From Desulfurobacterium thermolithotrophum DSM 11699 (GTDB lineage Bacteria; Aquificota; Aquificia; Desulfurobacteriales; Desulfurobacteriaceae), in the NCBI RefSeq assembly GCF_000191045.1, contig NC_015185.1:248001-312000 (forward strand): 64,000 nt of DNA, read 5' to 3'. Below are positions 45,727 to 55,381 of the stretch, piece after piece. How positions within the stretch are numbered: position 1 is the first letter of the stretch; every line of letters starts with the position of its first letter. The notes beneath the pieces were generated by a model. It ran no database searches. It was not told where the DNA came from and was given only the letters and a program-made list of their open reading frames with translations. The position numbers were made by a program, and so were the translations under genes.

Positions 45727-47143
45727 AACTATCCTTTTTGGAGGATTGACTCCTCTTCATGAACTCTTTATGAAAGGTGCTGTTGAGAGCTTGGGATATA
45801 GAGCTGAATTCCTGCCAACTCCTAGTAATCACTCTTTTGCAGTTGGCAGGGAGTTTTGTAATAGAGGAATGTGCAATCCCACTTATTACACAGTAGGAAA
45901 TCTTATAAAGTATCTTCAAGAAAAAAGAGCGGAAGGAATAGATGTTGAAAACGAATATTCCTTTGTAACCATAGGTGCGTGTGGTCCCTGCCGATTTGGT
46001 ATGTACGAAACAGAATATAGACATGCATTAAAGTTAGCAGGATTTAAAAACCTCTCTGTTTCTATACTGAACCAAAGCGAACTTTCCTCAGAAGGTGATT
46101 TAGAGCTTACTCCATCCCTTGTTTGGAGGCTTGTAAAGGCTGTATGGGTAGCAGATATAGTAAGAGATTTAGGTTATCAACTTAGACCTTACGAAGTTTT
46201 GTCTGGTTCAGTTGATAAAGTTATTTCCGAAATGAAAGAAGAAATTTATAAAGTACTTAAGAAAGGTGGCAGGGTTAAGGATATCATTTTTGTTTTAAAA
46301 CTTTTAAGGAAAAAACTTGAAGAACTTCAATTTGATTACTCAAGAGTAAAACCCGTTGTAAGCGTCATAGGAGAGTTTTGGGCACACACTACTGAAGGTG
46401 ATGGAAACTATAATCTCCATCGATGGCTTGAGGAAAGTGGTGCAGAAGTTAAAGTTGAATCAATAGCTGGTTGGATAGACTACCAGTTGTTTATGGAAGA
46501 AGAAAAAGCAAAGTTAGAAATTAGAGCAAAAGGACTAAGTTTGAGTAGAGCAAAAAAACTTCTCTTTATAAGAGCAATGGCAGTTACTTTCAGGAATCTT
46601 TATAATCTTTTCAGAAGAATCTTCTCTTTTAGACCAAGACCTTTACCTTCTCAAAAATACCTTGTAGAGCTTGCCAAACCATACTTTGACCACCTTGTTG
46701 TTGGTGGTGAAGGACATCTTGAAGTTGCTAAACACATATACAACGTAAAAGAGAAAAAAGCTCACATGACAGTTTCAGTTAAACCTTTTGGCTGTATGCC
46801 TTCTACTCAAAGCGATGGAGCTCAGGCAAAGGTTCTATCAGACTATCCTGAAAGCATCTTCATATCTATTGAAACTTCCGGTGATGGTGAAGTAAACGTA
46901 AAAAGTAGAGTTCAAATGAAACTCTTTGAAGCTAAAAAAGCTGCGCAAAAGGAATTTGACGAGCTTCTAAGTAGTTTAAGGCTCACCAAATCTACTGTAA
47001 AGAAAATTTTGGAAACTGAGAGCTTCAGAAAACCATTTTTGAAGCTCTCAAAAGACTACATTGGAACAACTGCTCGATTATTAAAAGCTAATGAAAAAGT
47101 CTTTTTATCGTCTGCTCTTCAATTTAGGGAATTAGGAGCTTAA
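45719..47143 (+). CDS. 2-hydroxyacyl-CoA dehydratase/activase-related protein (DUF2229-like)
   Basis: 474 residues. Conserved cysteines lie in [30 protein letters not shown] and [31 protein letters not shown] and [14 protein letters not shown] resemble the C-terminal part of the large activase-associated proteins linked to 2-hydroxyglutaryl-CoA dehydratases (YjiL/YjiM group). The ATP-binding activase domain itself is not part of this protein. Likely an Fe-S protein, but its substrate is unknown. It sits between hfq and rqcH with overlapping or touching ends, an odd setting for such a protein. Confidence 0.65.
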   Translation: MAKTILFGGLTPLHELFMKGAVESLGYRAEFLPTPSNHSFAVGREFCNRGMCNPTYYTVGNLIKYLQEKRAEGIDVENEYSFVTIGACGPCRFGMYETEYRHALKLAGFKNLSVSILNQSELSSEGDLELTPSLVWRLVKAVWVADIVRDLGYQLRPYEVLSGSVDKVISEMKEEIYKVLKKGGRVKDIIFVLKLLRKKLEELQFDYSRVKPVVSVIGEFWAHTTEGDGNYNLHRWLEESGAEVKVESIAGWIDYQLFMEEEKAKLEIRAKGLSLSRAKKLLFIRAMAVTFRNLYNLFRRIFSFRPRPLPSQKYLVELAKPYFDHLVVGGEGHLEVAKHIYNVKEKKAHMTVSVKPFGCMPSTQSDGAQAKVLSDYPESIFISIETSGDGEVNVKSRVQMKLFEAKKAAQKEFDELLSSLRLTKSTVKKILETESFRKPFLKLSKDYIGTTARLLKANEKVFLSSALQFRELGA

Positions 47144-48757
47144 GTGGACTATCTCTATATAGAGAAATGCGTAAAAGAGCTTAAGGAAAGAATTTTAAAG
47201 GAAAGAGTAATTAAGATTTACTCTGATTATAGACTCTTTTCAGTTAAGATTGGTAGCTCTTTTTTAAACATCTATACTGGTCAACCTAATGCTCTTTTTT
47301 TCTCAAATGAAAATTTGGTTAGTTCAGAACTTCAGGGCTTTAACATCATTCAAGGGACTTTTGTTAGAGCTGTTAAACTTCCTGTAATAGACAGAGTAAT
47401 TGAAGTTGAAACAGTTAAGTTACTTCCATCCGGAAGTTTTGAGCTCTATTTTCTCATTTTTGAACTTACTGGAAAAAACGCAAATGTTTTTCTTCTTAAT
47501 CAAAAACGAAAAATTCTTTCTTTACTTAGAGAAGTTAAAAGCTCGATAAGACCTATATCAAGAGGTGAAATCTATACATTTCCTCCTCAAGAAAAGAAAG
47601 AATTTCAAGAATTAGAATTTGGAAAAGTGAAAAGGGAAGGAATAGAAAAAAATCTTCATAAATTTGTTGCAGGAATATCTCCACTCAATGGAAAAGAAAT
47701 TGCTTATTTGTTTGAAAAATTTGGAAATCTTCAAAAAGCTTATGAAGAGTTTTTAAGAAAGCATAAAGAATCAAAAAGTGCATTTCTTTATTATGAAAAG
47801 GGAAAGCCTAAATACATGACAACTTTTTTTTATCAATCTTTAAAGAATTTAGAATTTAAGAAATTTTCAGGAAATTTTCCTTATACGAAATGTTGGGAAT
47901 TTTATTACAGAGAGAAAATTGAAAAGGAAAAGGTAGATTCTTTAAAGAAATCTCTTCTTAAAGATGTTGAGAAGAGAATAGAAGCATTGAAAAAGGAAAT
48001 AGAAGCTTTAAAAAGTAAGGAAGAATTACTAAAAGAGGCTGAGGAAAACAGGAAACTCGGAGAGCTCCTTAAGTATAATCTAAACTCTCTAAAACCTGGA
48101 AAGAAAAGTGTAAAAGTTTTCGATTACTATACAAATCAAGAAATAGAAGTACCTATAGATCCTTCTGTTTCACCCCAAAAAAATGTTGAAAAATACTTCT
48201 CAAAGTACAGAAAGCTTAAGCGAAAAGCTGAATACGAGGAAACTTTAAGAAAAAAGTTAGAAGAAGAACTATTAGAACAAGAATTTTTAAAAAGTAGCAT
48301 TAACGAAAAAGAAAGCTTAGAGGAACTAAAGAGCTTTTTACCTGAAACCAAGGAAAAAGAGAAAAGAAAAAAGAATTTCAAAGTATATATACTTCCTTCA
48401 GGAAGAAAAATCGTTGTTGGAAGAAGCAGTAGAGAAAATGAGTTCCTCTCTTTGAAACTTGCAAATCCATGGGATATTTGGTTTCACGCAAAGGAAATAC
48501 CCGGTTCTCATGTTATTTTAAGACTGGAAAAAGGAGAAAAACCTTCTGAAGAAGATATAGTTCTTTCTGCAGCAACAGCAGCTTTTTTCAGTAGAGGAAA
48601 ACAATCAGGAAAAGTAGCTGTCGACTATACAGAGGTAAAAAACTTAAAAAAGCCAAAGGGAGCTCCCCCTGGCTTTGTAGTTTACGAAAATGAAAAAACA
48701 ATTTTCGTAAATCCTGAACTATTCTCTTCTTTCTCCAAAGAGTCTAAGAAGAGCTAA
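47144..48757 (+). CDS. rqcH: NFACT family protein RqcH (ribosome quality control)
   Basis: 537 residues, GTG start directly after the previous stop. It has an NFACT-N domain, a long central coiled coil (residues about 260-310 and 350-400) and the C-terminal NFACT-R domain with NPWDIWFHAKEIPGSHVILR, then VDYTEVKNLKKPKGAPPGFV. RqcH binds stalled 50S subunits and adds alanine tails. Older names call it a fibronectin-binding protein. Its 3' end overlaps the opposite BI-1 gene by 39 bp. Confidence 0.88.
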   Translation: MDYLYIEKCVKELKERILKERVIKIYSDYRLFSVKIGSSFLNIYTGQPNALFFSNENLVSSELQGFNIIQGTFVRAVKLPVIDRVIEVETVKLLPSGSFELYFLIFELTGKNANVFLLNQKRKILSLLREVKSSIRPISRGEIYTFPPQEKKEFQELEFGKVKREGIEKNLHKFVAGISPLNGKEIAYLFEKFGNLQKAYEEFLRKHKESKSAFLYYEKGKPKYMTTFFYQSLKNLEFKKFSGNFPYTKCWEFYYREKIEKEKVDSLKKSLLKDVEKRIEALKKEIEALKSKEELLKEAEENRKLGELLKYNLNSLKPGKKSVKVFDYYTNQEIEVPIDPSVSPQKNVEKYFSKYRKLKRKAEYEETLRKKLEEELLEQEFLKSSINEKESLEELKSFLPETKEKEKRKKNFKVYILPSGRKIVVGRSSRENEFLSLKLANPWDIWFHAKEIPGSHVILRLEKGEKPSEEDIVLSAATAAFFSRGKQSGKVAVDYTEVKNLKKPKGAPPGFVVYENEKTIFVNPELFSSFSKESKKS

Positions 48758-49390
48758 GAAAAGGTTAATTAAGTCTAAGTATAGAGCAAGAGCTCCAAAA
48801 AATGCATTTCCTTCGGTATATGCCATTTCTTCAAGTTTTTGAATATCATAAGCTGTTAATCCTAAAAAAACTAAAACGGTTAAGATGCTAATTGCTATTC
48901 CAAGACCAGCAGATTTTAAAAGGAAAACGTTTAAAAGAGAAGCAACTACAATTCCAATCAATCCAACAAAAAGATAAGTACCAAATTTTCTGAAATCTAC
49001 CTTCTTACTTATTGCAAGAAGAGCCATTATCCCAAAAAGAATAGAAGCTGTAAGAAACGCGGTGATGATCGAGCTTCCTGTATATACAATAAAAATAGGT
49101 GCAAGAAGTATTCCTTCAGCTGCTGAAAAAAGATAAAAAGCTGCTCCAGAAAGAAGAGGATTATTTCTAAGTAATCCTGTAGCTATTACAAGTACAAGAG
49201 AAAGAACAGCAAAACCTATAAATCCCCACTTTCCAAGTGAAAAAACAAAACCTGAGGTAAGAGATAAGTAAGCCGTAATAGCTGTTAGTAATAAACCTAA
49301 AAACATATTTAGGAAAACCTTTCCTAAGAATGCATTAAAACTTGTTACCTCCGTTTTTTCTACAGCAATGGGATTCCTTTCAAACTCCAT
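48719..49390 (-). CDS. Bax inhibitor-1/YccA family membrane protein
   Basis: 223 residues from the ATG at 49390, preceded by TTGGAGGAAACT. About seven hydrophobic helices, ending LVFLGLTAYDIQKLEEMAY then ALALYLDLINLFLALLRLFG, which is the BI-1 C-terminal signature with the Asp pair of the pH-sensing calcium leak channel. The frame upstream to 49486 has no ribosome site. Confidence 0.88.
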   Translation of the reverse strand: MEFERNPIAVEKTEVTSFNAFLGKVFLNMFLGLLLTAITAYLSLTSGFVFSLGKWGFIGFAVLSLVLVIATGLLRNNPLLSGAAFYLFSAAEGILLAPIFIVYTGSSIITAFLTASILFGIMALLAISKKVDFRKFGTYLFVGLIGIVVASLLNVFLLKSAGLGIAISILTVLVFLGLTAYDIQKLEEMAYTEGNAFFGALALYLDLINLFLALLRLFGERRE

Positions 49391-49425
49391 AGTTTCCTCC
49401 AAGAGACAAAAAATTTTTATTAAAG

Positions 49426-49453
49426 ATAATAATAACATAGCCAGAAACTTCAA
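49426..49453 (-). promoter_or_regulatory. Promoter for the BI-1 gene
   Basis: On the minus strand TTGAAG (49453-49448), 16 bases, then TATTAT (49431-49426), 36 bases upstream of the ATG. It lies between the cyd-operon terminator and the gene, as expected for an independent unit. Confidence 0.5.
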
Positions 49454-49522
49454 GCTTTTGAAATTTGAAGAAAGAAGAAAGGGCAAATTTTTAGAAAGGA
49501 AACGAAAAAAGATTTGAAAAAA

Positions 49523-49543
49523 AAGGGGGAAAAAGGCCCCCTT
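49523..49543 (-). terminator. Strong intrinsic terminator of the cytochrome bd operon
   Basis: On the minus strand AAGGGGG and CCCCCTT flank a 7-base loop and are followed by eight T's (positions 49522 downwards). It directly follows the stop of the 33-residue peptide at 49544, so that small gene is the last of the operon. Confidence 0.8.
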
Positions 49544-49645
49544 CTATTTCATTGTTATAATTACGTAAGATGTAATGAGAACAATTAGAATGTATATACC
49601 AAAGACTCCATAAAACATAAGTGTCTTAATTGGATTGCTTTCCAT
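49544..49645 (-). CDS. 33-residue membrane peptide at the end of the cyd operon
   Basis: Too short for routine calling. Reads MESNPIKTLMFYGVFGIYIL and then a hydrophobic tail ending in TMK, one membrane helix. The ATG follows TAAAAGGAGGAAATA, a very good ribosome site, and the start overlaps the upstream 137-residue gene by 20 bp. A terminator follows immediately. It may be an accessory subunit or assembly factor of the oxidase, but there is no family match I can name. Confidence 0.65.
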   Translation of the reverse strand: MESNPIKTLMFYGVFGIYILIVLITSYVIITMK

Positions 49646-50039
49646 TATTTCCTCCTTTTATTGAGGCTTTTAAAGTATTTAGTTCTACTTCAAATCTATC
49701 TCTGTTGATGAATAAGATAACATAGTGACCAACAATACCTTTTAGAGAAAACATGGCTGCTAACATAAATGTTAATCTGGAAAGAAAATGAGCCGTGGTT
49801 CCTGGTTCAAAGTAAACTTTCCACAAATAAAGAGAAGGTAAAAGTAAAATTCCACCAACAAGAAGAAAGTAAGTAAATAGATTTGGTTTAAAAATTGAAA
49901 GTTCTTCTTTAAACTCTTCTCTTAAAAACTTTTCAACTTCTTTCCAGCTTCCAGTTTTCCTATAGAGTTCATAAGCTTTATCTATTAAGTCTTTCCTTTC
50001 TGTCAAGAATCTTTCTTTTAGACCGATAATTGCAGCCAT
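49626..50039 (-). CDS. Two-helix membrane protein of the cyd operon
   Basis: 137 residues, not recognised. A charged helical N-terminus (LKERFLTERKDLIDKAYELY) precedes two hydrophobic helices (about residues 55-75 and 85-110) and a cytosolic tail. It lies 30 bp after cydX and overlaps the next small peptide. A role linked to cytochrome bd is inferred from position only. Confidence 0.7.
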   Translation of the reverse strand: MAAIIGLKERFLTERKDLIDKAYELYRKTGSWKEVEKFLREEFKEELSIFKPNLFTYFLLVGGILLLPSLYLWKVYFEPGTTAHFLSRLTFMLAAMFSLKGIVGHYVILFINRDRFEVELNTLKASIKGGNNGKQSN

Positions 50040-50061
50040 GCTAACTCCCTAAGAATTTAAA

Positions 50062-50082
50062 AGAGGGGATTATATCCCCTCT
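50062..50082 (-). terminator. Hairpin at the cydX stop, attenuator candidate
   Basis: On the minus strand AGAGGGGA, loop TATAA, TCCCCTCT, then TTTT. The loop contains the cydX stop codon. It could partly terminate or stabilise the mRNA after cydABX, separating it from the two downstream small genes. Confidence 0.45.
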
Positions 50083-50162
50083 CTTTCAAACTTGGATTTA
50101 GCCAATGCATAAGTAATCCATGCTACAGCTATCCACCAAATAAATGCTATTATAAGCCACAT
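50070..50162 (-). CDS. cydX: Cytochrome bd small subunit CydX-like peptide
   Basis: 30 residues: MWLIIAFIWWIAVAWITYAL followed by AKSKFEREGI. One membrane helix starting MW, then a short charged tail, directly downstream of cydB, is the CydX pattern; CydX stabilises the heme b595/d site in known oxidases. The ATG follows GAAGGAGGAAGTT. It is 28 bp after cydB. Confidence 0.75.
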   Translation of the reverse strand: MWLIIAFIWWIAVAWITYALAKSKFEREGI

Positions 50163-50190
50163 AACTTCCTCCTTCTTTTCCTAGTTACAC

Positions 50191-51384
50191 TTAGCCATGA
50201 GCCTCTTCAATTTCTCTCTTAATAGACTCTGTAGAAATTTTGAACAAGAACATCTTGTAAACCCATGCTTGATAAGCAATTACAATAGGAGTGAAAATCA
50301 AAGCTGCTACGAGCATAACAGTTAACGTGAGAGTACTTGAGGCTCCATTATAGATAGAAATTGAATGTTCAAGCCCAAAGCTTGAAGGAACAGCTAACGG
50401 ATAAGCACCGAAGAATACTGCAAATCCTGCAAAAACAAACGTAAGAGATGAAAATAGGAAAGCTCTTGCACCATTCATGTTCTTTACAGCCATTAAATAA
50501 CCAACAGCTGAAAGAGCAGCAAGGACGATAAGTGTTAATTCAATTGCAGGATATCTAAAGAGTGCATGGTGTAAAACACCATTTGAGTCAATCATTGAGG
50601 CTATAGACTGAAGCGTATCTTCTGGAAGACCAAGATACTTGATGTTTTCTAGATTAGAAACTTTAAAGGAAATTGTATAAGCAAGTCCTGTACACACAAC
50701 ATACATTATAACAAAGGGAAGCCATAACTTAAGAGCAACATTCCTTGCTCTTTCTGCAATTTCTCCTTCTGTTTTCCATAAAAGCCATGAAACGCCATGA
50801 AGAATAACAAAAAGTACTGTCGCAATACCAACTAAAAGTCCATAAAATCCATGGAACGTAAATGGATTAACAAGATTTATAAAGCTGATAGGAAACTTTT
50901 CTGTATAAATGAAACCAAGAAGTTTTTCTCCTTCTATAGCTGTATTCTTAATAGGAATTCCAGCAAGGATATTACCAATAGCTACTCCTATAAGAAGTGC
51001 AACAATTAAACTTGACCAAAAGATACTTTGATCCCAGAGCTTTCTCCAACCTGGATCTGCCTCTTTACTTCTAAACTCAAATGAAACAGCTCTAAAAATT
51101 AGAGCAAGAAGAACAATAAAGAGAGCTATGTAAAGAGAACTAAAGAGTGCTGCATAAAGTTCTGGAAAGGCTGCAAAAGCAGCTCCACCAGCTGTAATAA
51201 ACCAAACTTCATTACCGTCCCATACAGGACCAATAGAGTTCAGCATAACTCTTTTTTCAATATCTGTTTTGGCAATTAGACCGTGAAGAATTCCGACCCC
51301 AAGATCAAAACCATCAGTAAGAATATATCCTGCAATGAGCACCGTTACCAAAAACGCCCATATCGTAGGCAAATCGAAATGCAT
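50191..51384 (-). CDS. cydB: Cytochrome bd ubiquinol oxidase subunit II
   Basis: 397 residues, about nine helices. IWAFLVTVLIAGYILTDGFDLGVGIL near the N-terminus and GPVWDGNEVWFITAGGAAFAAFPELY are CydB signatures. It is the structural subunit paired with CydA in a high-affinity quinol oxidase that protects against or uses low oxygen. It starts 15 bp after the cydA stop with GAGGAGGTG upstream. Confidence 0.94.
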   Translation of the reverse strand: MHFDLPTIWAFLVTVLIAGYILTDGFDLGVGILHGLIAKTDIEKRVMLNSIGPVWDGNEVWFITAGGAAFAAFPELYAALFSSLYIALFIVLLALIFRAVSFEFRSKEADPGWRKLWDQSIFWSSLIVALLIGVAIGNILAGIPIKNTAIEGEKLLGFIYTEKFPISFINLVNPFTFHGFYGLLVGIATVLFVILHGVSWLLWKTEGEIAERARNVALKLWLPFVIMYVVCTGLAYTISFKVSNLENIKYLGLPEDTLQSIASMIDSNGVLHHALFRYPAIELTLIVLAALSAVGYLMAVKNMNGARAFLFSSLTFVFAGFAVFFGAYPLAVPSSFGLEHSISIYNGASSTLTLTVMLVAALIFTPIVIAYQAWVYKMFLFKISTESIKREIEEAHG

Positions 51385-51399
51385 ATTTCACCTCCTCCA

Positions 51400-52800
51400 T
51401 CAATATAGTTCGGCTTCTTTTTCTGGACCTTTAGTTGCGAACTTAGCAAGAAGATAAAAGTCAGCAATAGCAAGAGCTGTGAATGTTATTGCAAAGACGA
51501 CGTATGTAATTACAACTTCAACGTTTGTGAGAGGAGAAACTGCTTCTGCAGTTTTAAGACCTATTTCTGACATAAGGATTTTTCCGTGATCGTCTGTGAG
51601 CGGATAAACAATCCAAGGTTGTCTTCCAACTTCAGCGTATGCCCATCCAAGCCAACAGGCAATATAAGGAAGTGGTAAAGAATAAAGTGCAAGTTTAAGA
51701 TAACCTTTGCTATTTTCAAGATTTTTATACTTTATAAGTCCTATGAGGAAGAGAGCTACAAAGAAAAATCCGAGATATACCATCAAATGAAAAGATAAGA
51801 AAGAAAAGTTAACAGGTGGAATGTAGTTTCCAGCTCCGAATGTATTCTCAAACTGTTTTTGAAGATCTTTTGCACCTTTTAGTTCACCGTTAAAATCATG
51901 AGTTGCAAGGAAGCTAAGAAGTCCAGGAACTGGAAGAGGAATTTCTATAATGTTCTTTTTAGCTTCTTCGTCTGCCCAAGCAAAAATAAGAAGGTTAGCT
52001 CCTTTTTTTGTATCCCATAAAGCTTCACCAGCAGCAAGCTTAGTTGGTTGAGTTTTTGCAACTTCATAAGCGTGAATATCACCAATAATTACTTCACCTG
52101 CTGAAGCTATGAGTCCAAAAACAAGGGCTATATAGGCAGATTTTTTAAAGAACTCAACGTTTTGTTTTCTAAGAAGGTGATATGCACTTACAGCAAGAAC
52201 AAAAACAGCTGATAAAATCATTCCGGCAGTAGCAGTATGCCAGAACTTAACATCAGCAACAGGGTTAAAAACGACAGCCCACCAGTCTGTAAGTTCTGCT
52301 CTTTTTCCTGCAAGAGTTTCGGTAACTTTGGCACCTACAGGATGTTGCATCCATCCGTTAGCAATGAGAATCCAAAGAGCTGAAAGGTTTGATCCAATAG
52401 ATGAAAGCCACGCAGCTAAAAGGTGGACACCTTTAGGAACTTTATCCCAGCCAAAGAGAAAGACTCCTATGAAGGTTGATTCCATAAAGAAGGCAAGAAG
52501 TCCTTCAATAGCAAGTGGTGCACCAAAGATATCCCCTACGAATCTTGAGTAGACAGACCAGTTCATACCAAATTCAAACTCGTGAACAAGTCCTGTAGCA
52601 ACTCCCAGCGCAAAGTTGATAGCAAAGAGTTTAGCCCAGAACTTAGTCATGTTCTTGTAGATTTCTTTGCCTGTCACGTAGTAAAGAGTCAACATGATTG
52701 CAGATAGCGTTGACAGCCCTAGAGTTAAAGGTACAAAAATAAAGTGGAAGAAGGCTGTCATCGCAAACTGCAGCCGCGATACTAAGAGTACGAAATCCAT
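51400..52800 (-). CDS. cydA: Cytochrome bd ubiquinol oxidase subunit I
   Basis: 466 residues from the ATG at 52800, preceded by GGAGGTTGCGGAG; an upstream in-frame ATG at 52824 is less likely. SRLQFAMTAFFHFIFVPLTLGLS carries a heme-ligand His, GMNWSVYSRFVGDIFGAPLAIEGL and GWMQHPVGA follow, and FLATHDFNGELKGAKDL marks the quinol (Q-loop) region, of the short type. It binds hemes b558, b595 and d. First gene of the operon. Confidence 0.94.
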   Translation of the reverse strand: MDFVLLVSRLQFAMTAFFHFIFVPLTLGLSTLSAIMLTLYYVTGKEIYKNMTKFWAKLFAINFALGVATGLVHEFEFGMNWSVYSRFVGDIFGAPLAIEGLLAFFMESTFIGVFLFGWDKVPKGVHLLAAWLSSIGSNLSALWILIANGWMQHPVGAKVTETLAGKRAELTDWWAVVFNPVADVKFWHTATAGMILSAVFVLAVSAYHLLRKQNVEFFKKSAYIALVFGLIASAGEVIIGDIHAYEVAKTQPTKLAAGEALWDTKKGANLLIFAWADEEAKKNIIEIPLPVPGLLSFLATHDFNGELKGAKDLQKQFENTFGAGNYIPPVNFSFLSFHLMVYLGFFFVALFLIGLIKYKNLENSKGYLKLALYSLPLPYIACWLGWAYAEVGRQPWIVYPLTDDHGKILMSEIGLKTAEAVSPLTNVEVVITYVVFAITFTALAIADFYLLAKFATKGPEKEAELY

Positions 52801-52896
52801 CTCCGCAACCTCCATTAATTGCAAATTTTTATTAACTATAAATTTAGCACATGAAGAAATTTATTTCAATAAACATAAACTTTTATTTATCAATCT

Positions 52897-53826
<930 letters not shown>

Positions 53827-53849
53827 TTAGTAGAAGAGGTAAATAAGAA

Positions 53850-54422
53850 ATGAAAAGAGTTATTGTCGGGATAACAGGTGCAAGTGGTTCTATTTACGGT
53901 AAAAGAATCGTAGAGGTTTTAGTTGCAAACAGTTATTTAGTTGATATTATCTTCTCAGAAATTGGCAAAAAAGTGTTTGAGTATGAAATAGGTATGACGG
54001 TAGAAGAATTTGTAGATTCTTTTCCAAGAGAGCAGGTAACTCTTTTTTCACATAATGACTTATTTGCTCTCCCTTCAAGCGGTTCTTATCAGGCAATAGG
54101 AATGATTATAGCTCCATGTTCAGCTGGAACTTTAGGTCATATAGCATCGGGAACAACAAGGAACTTAATACATAGGGCTGCAGATGTAACACTCAAAGAA
54201 AAAAGATCTTTGATTTTGGTTCTTAGAGAAACTCCGTTAAACAGAATTCACATTGAAAATATGTTAAAAGTCAATGATGCTGGAGCAACAATACTACCTG
54301 CATCTCCTGGATTTTACGGAAAGCCTCAAAAAGTAGACGATTTAGTTAACTTCGTAGTGGAAAGAGCTCTAAGAGCTCTGACAGGTAAAGAATTTAATCT
54401 AATTAAAAATTGGGGAGAATAA
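53850..54422 (+). CDS. ubiX: Flavin prenyltransferase UbiX
   Basis: 190 residues. VGITGASGSIYGKRIVEVL (flavin binding), IAPCSAGTLGHIASGTTRNLIHRAADVTLKE and LRETPLNRIHIENM are UbiX motifs. It makes the prenylated FMN cofactor of UbiD-type decarboxylases, plausibly for menaquinone or other aromatic acid decarboxylation here. It converges with the epmA-like gene with a 20-bp overlap. Confidence 0.93.
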   Translation: MKRVIVGITGASGSIYGKRIVEVLVANSYLVDIIFSEIGKKVFEYEIGMTVEEFVDSFPREQVTLFSHNDLFALPSSGSYQAIGMIIAPCSAGTLGHIASGTTRNLIHRAADVTLKEKRSLILVLRETPLNRIHIENMLKVNDAGATILPASPGFYGKPQKVDDLVNFVVERALRALTGKEFNLIKNWGE

Positions 54423-55350
54423 GTTCATTAATCAATTTTTTTGTAGAAAAAGGAATTACTTCATGTATCTTTTTTCCAGTGATTAGCATTAAAACCCTAT
54501 CAAAACCCAAAGCAACACCTTCACAAGATGGTAGAGGTTTTTCTTTGAGAAGTTTTAAAAATCCTTTATCTACTGCTTGTTTTCCTTTTTCAAAGAATTT
54601 CTTCTTATAACTTTCAAAATCTGTGAGCTCTGTATAACCATTGGCAAGCTCTAAACCACAAACGTAAAGCTCAAATCTTTCTGCATAATTTCCTTTAACC
54701 TTAGCCATAGCAGAGAATTTTGCAGGGTAATTGTAGAGAAAAACGGGAACTTGAAATTCAGCAAGAGCTGGTTCCACTTTATCAACTAAAAGCTTGAAGA
54801 AAGCAGATTCATATTCTTTTTCTTTAGAAACTTTTAAGACTTCCTCTTCATCAAAAATGTCCTTTACACCTGCAAACTCTCTAAAAGCTTCTTCAACAGT
54901 AAAAGAGATATATCCATGTAAGTGAGATCTCTTTCCTCTGTAAGATAGCTCTTCTTTTTTTGCTGCTTTAACACATTCTTTTAGAAGTTCAAGAGTCTCT
55001 TCCATTCCTTTTTTATAATCAGCTCCTGTTCTATACCATTCAACCATTGTAAACTCAACATTGTGAGATTCTGTAATTTCTCCATTTCTAAATACCTTAG
55101 AAATTTGATAGATTCTTGGAATACCATGCCAAATAATTCTTTTCATAAAAAATTCTGGAGAAGTATGTAAAAACCAATTAAACTTCTTTCCTGAAAAGTT
55201 AGAAAATGAAACTTTAACATTAACAACATTAGAATCAGGATTTTCATAAGGTACCATTAAGGGTGTCTCAACTTCTATAAATCCTTGAAGTTCAAAAAAT
55301 CCCCTAACAACTTTTAAAAGTTTGCTTCTTAGCTTTAAAATCTCTTCCAT
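54403..55350 (-). CDS. epmA: EpmA/GenX-type lysyl-tRNA-synthetase-like protein
   Basis: 315 residues, a class II synthetase catalytic core without an anticodon-binding domain. GFIEVETPLMVPYENPD, HTSPEFFMKRI, IYQISKVFRNGEITESHNVEFTMVEWY (motif 2) and GVALGFDRVLMLI (motif 3) match EpmA, which attaches beta-lysine to elongation factor P. Neither epmB nor efp is in the window, so the substrate is inferred from the family. Confidence 0.87.
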   Translation of the reverse strand: MEEILKLRSKLLKVVRGFFELQGFIEVETPLMVPYENPDSNVVNVKVSFSNFSGKKFNWFLHTSPEFFMKRIIWHGIPRIYQISKVFRNGEITESHNVEFTMVEWYRTGADYKKGMEETLELLKECVKAAKKEELSYRGKRSHLHGYISFTVEEAFREFAGVKDIFDEEEVLKVSKEKEYESAFFKLLVDKVEPALAEFQVPVFLYNYPAKFSAMAKVKGNYAERFELYVCGLELANGYTELTDFESYKKKFFEKGKQAVDKGFLKLLKEKPLPSCEGVALGFDRVLMLITGKKIHEVIPFSTKKLINELILPNF

Positions 55351-55381
55351 TTATGGCTACTCCGTAATAAACTTTATATCT

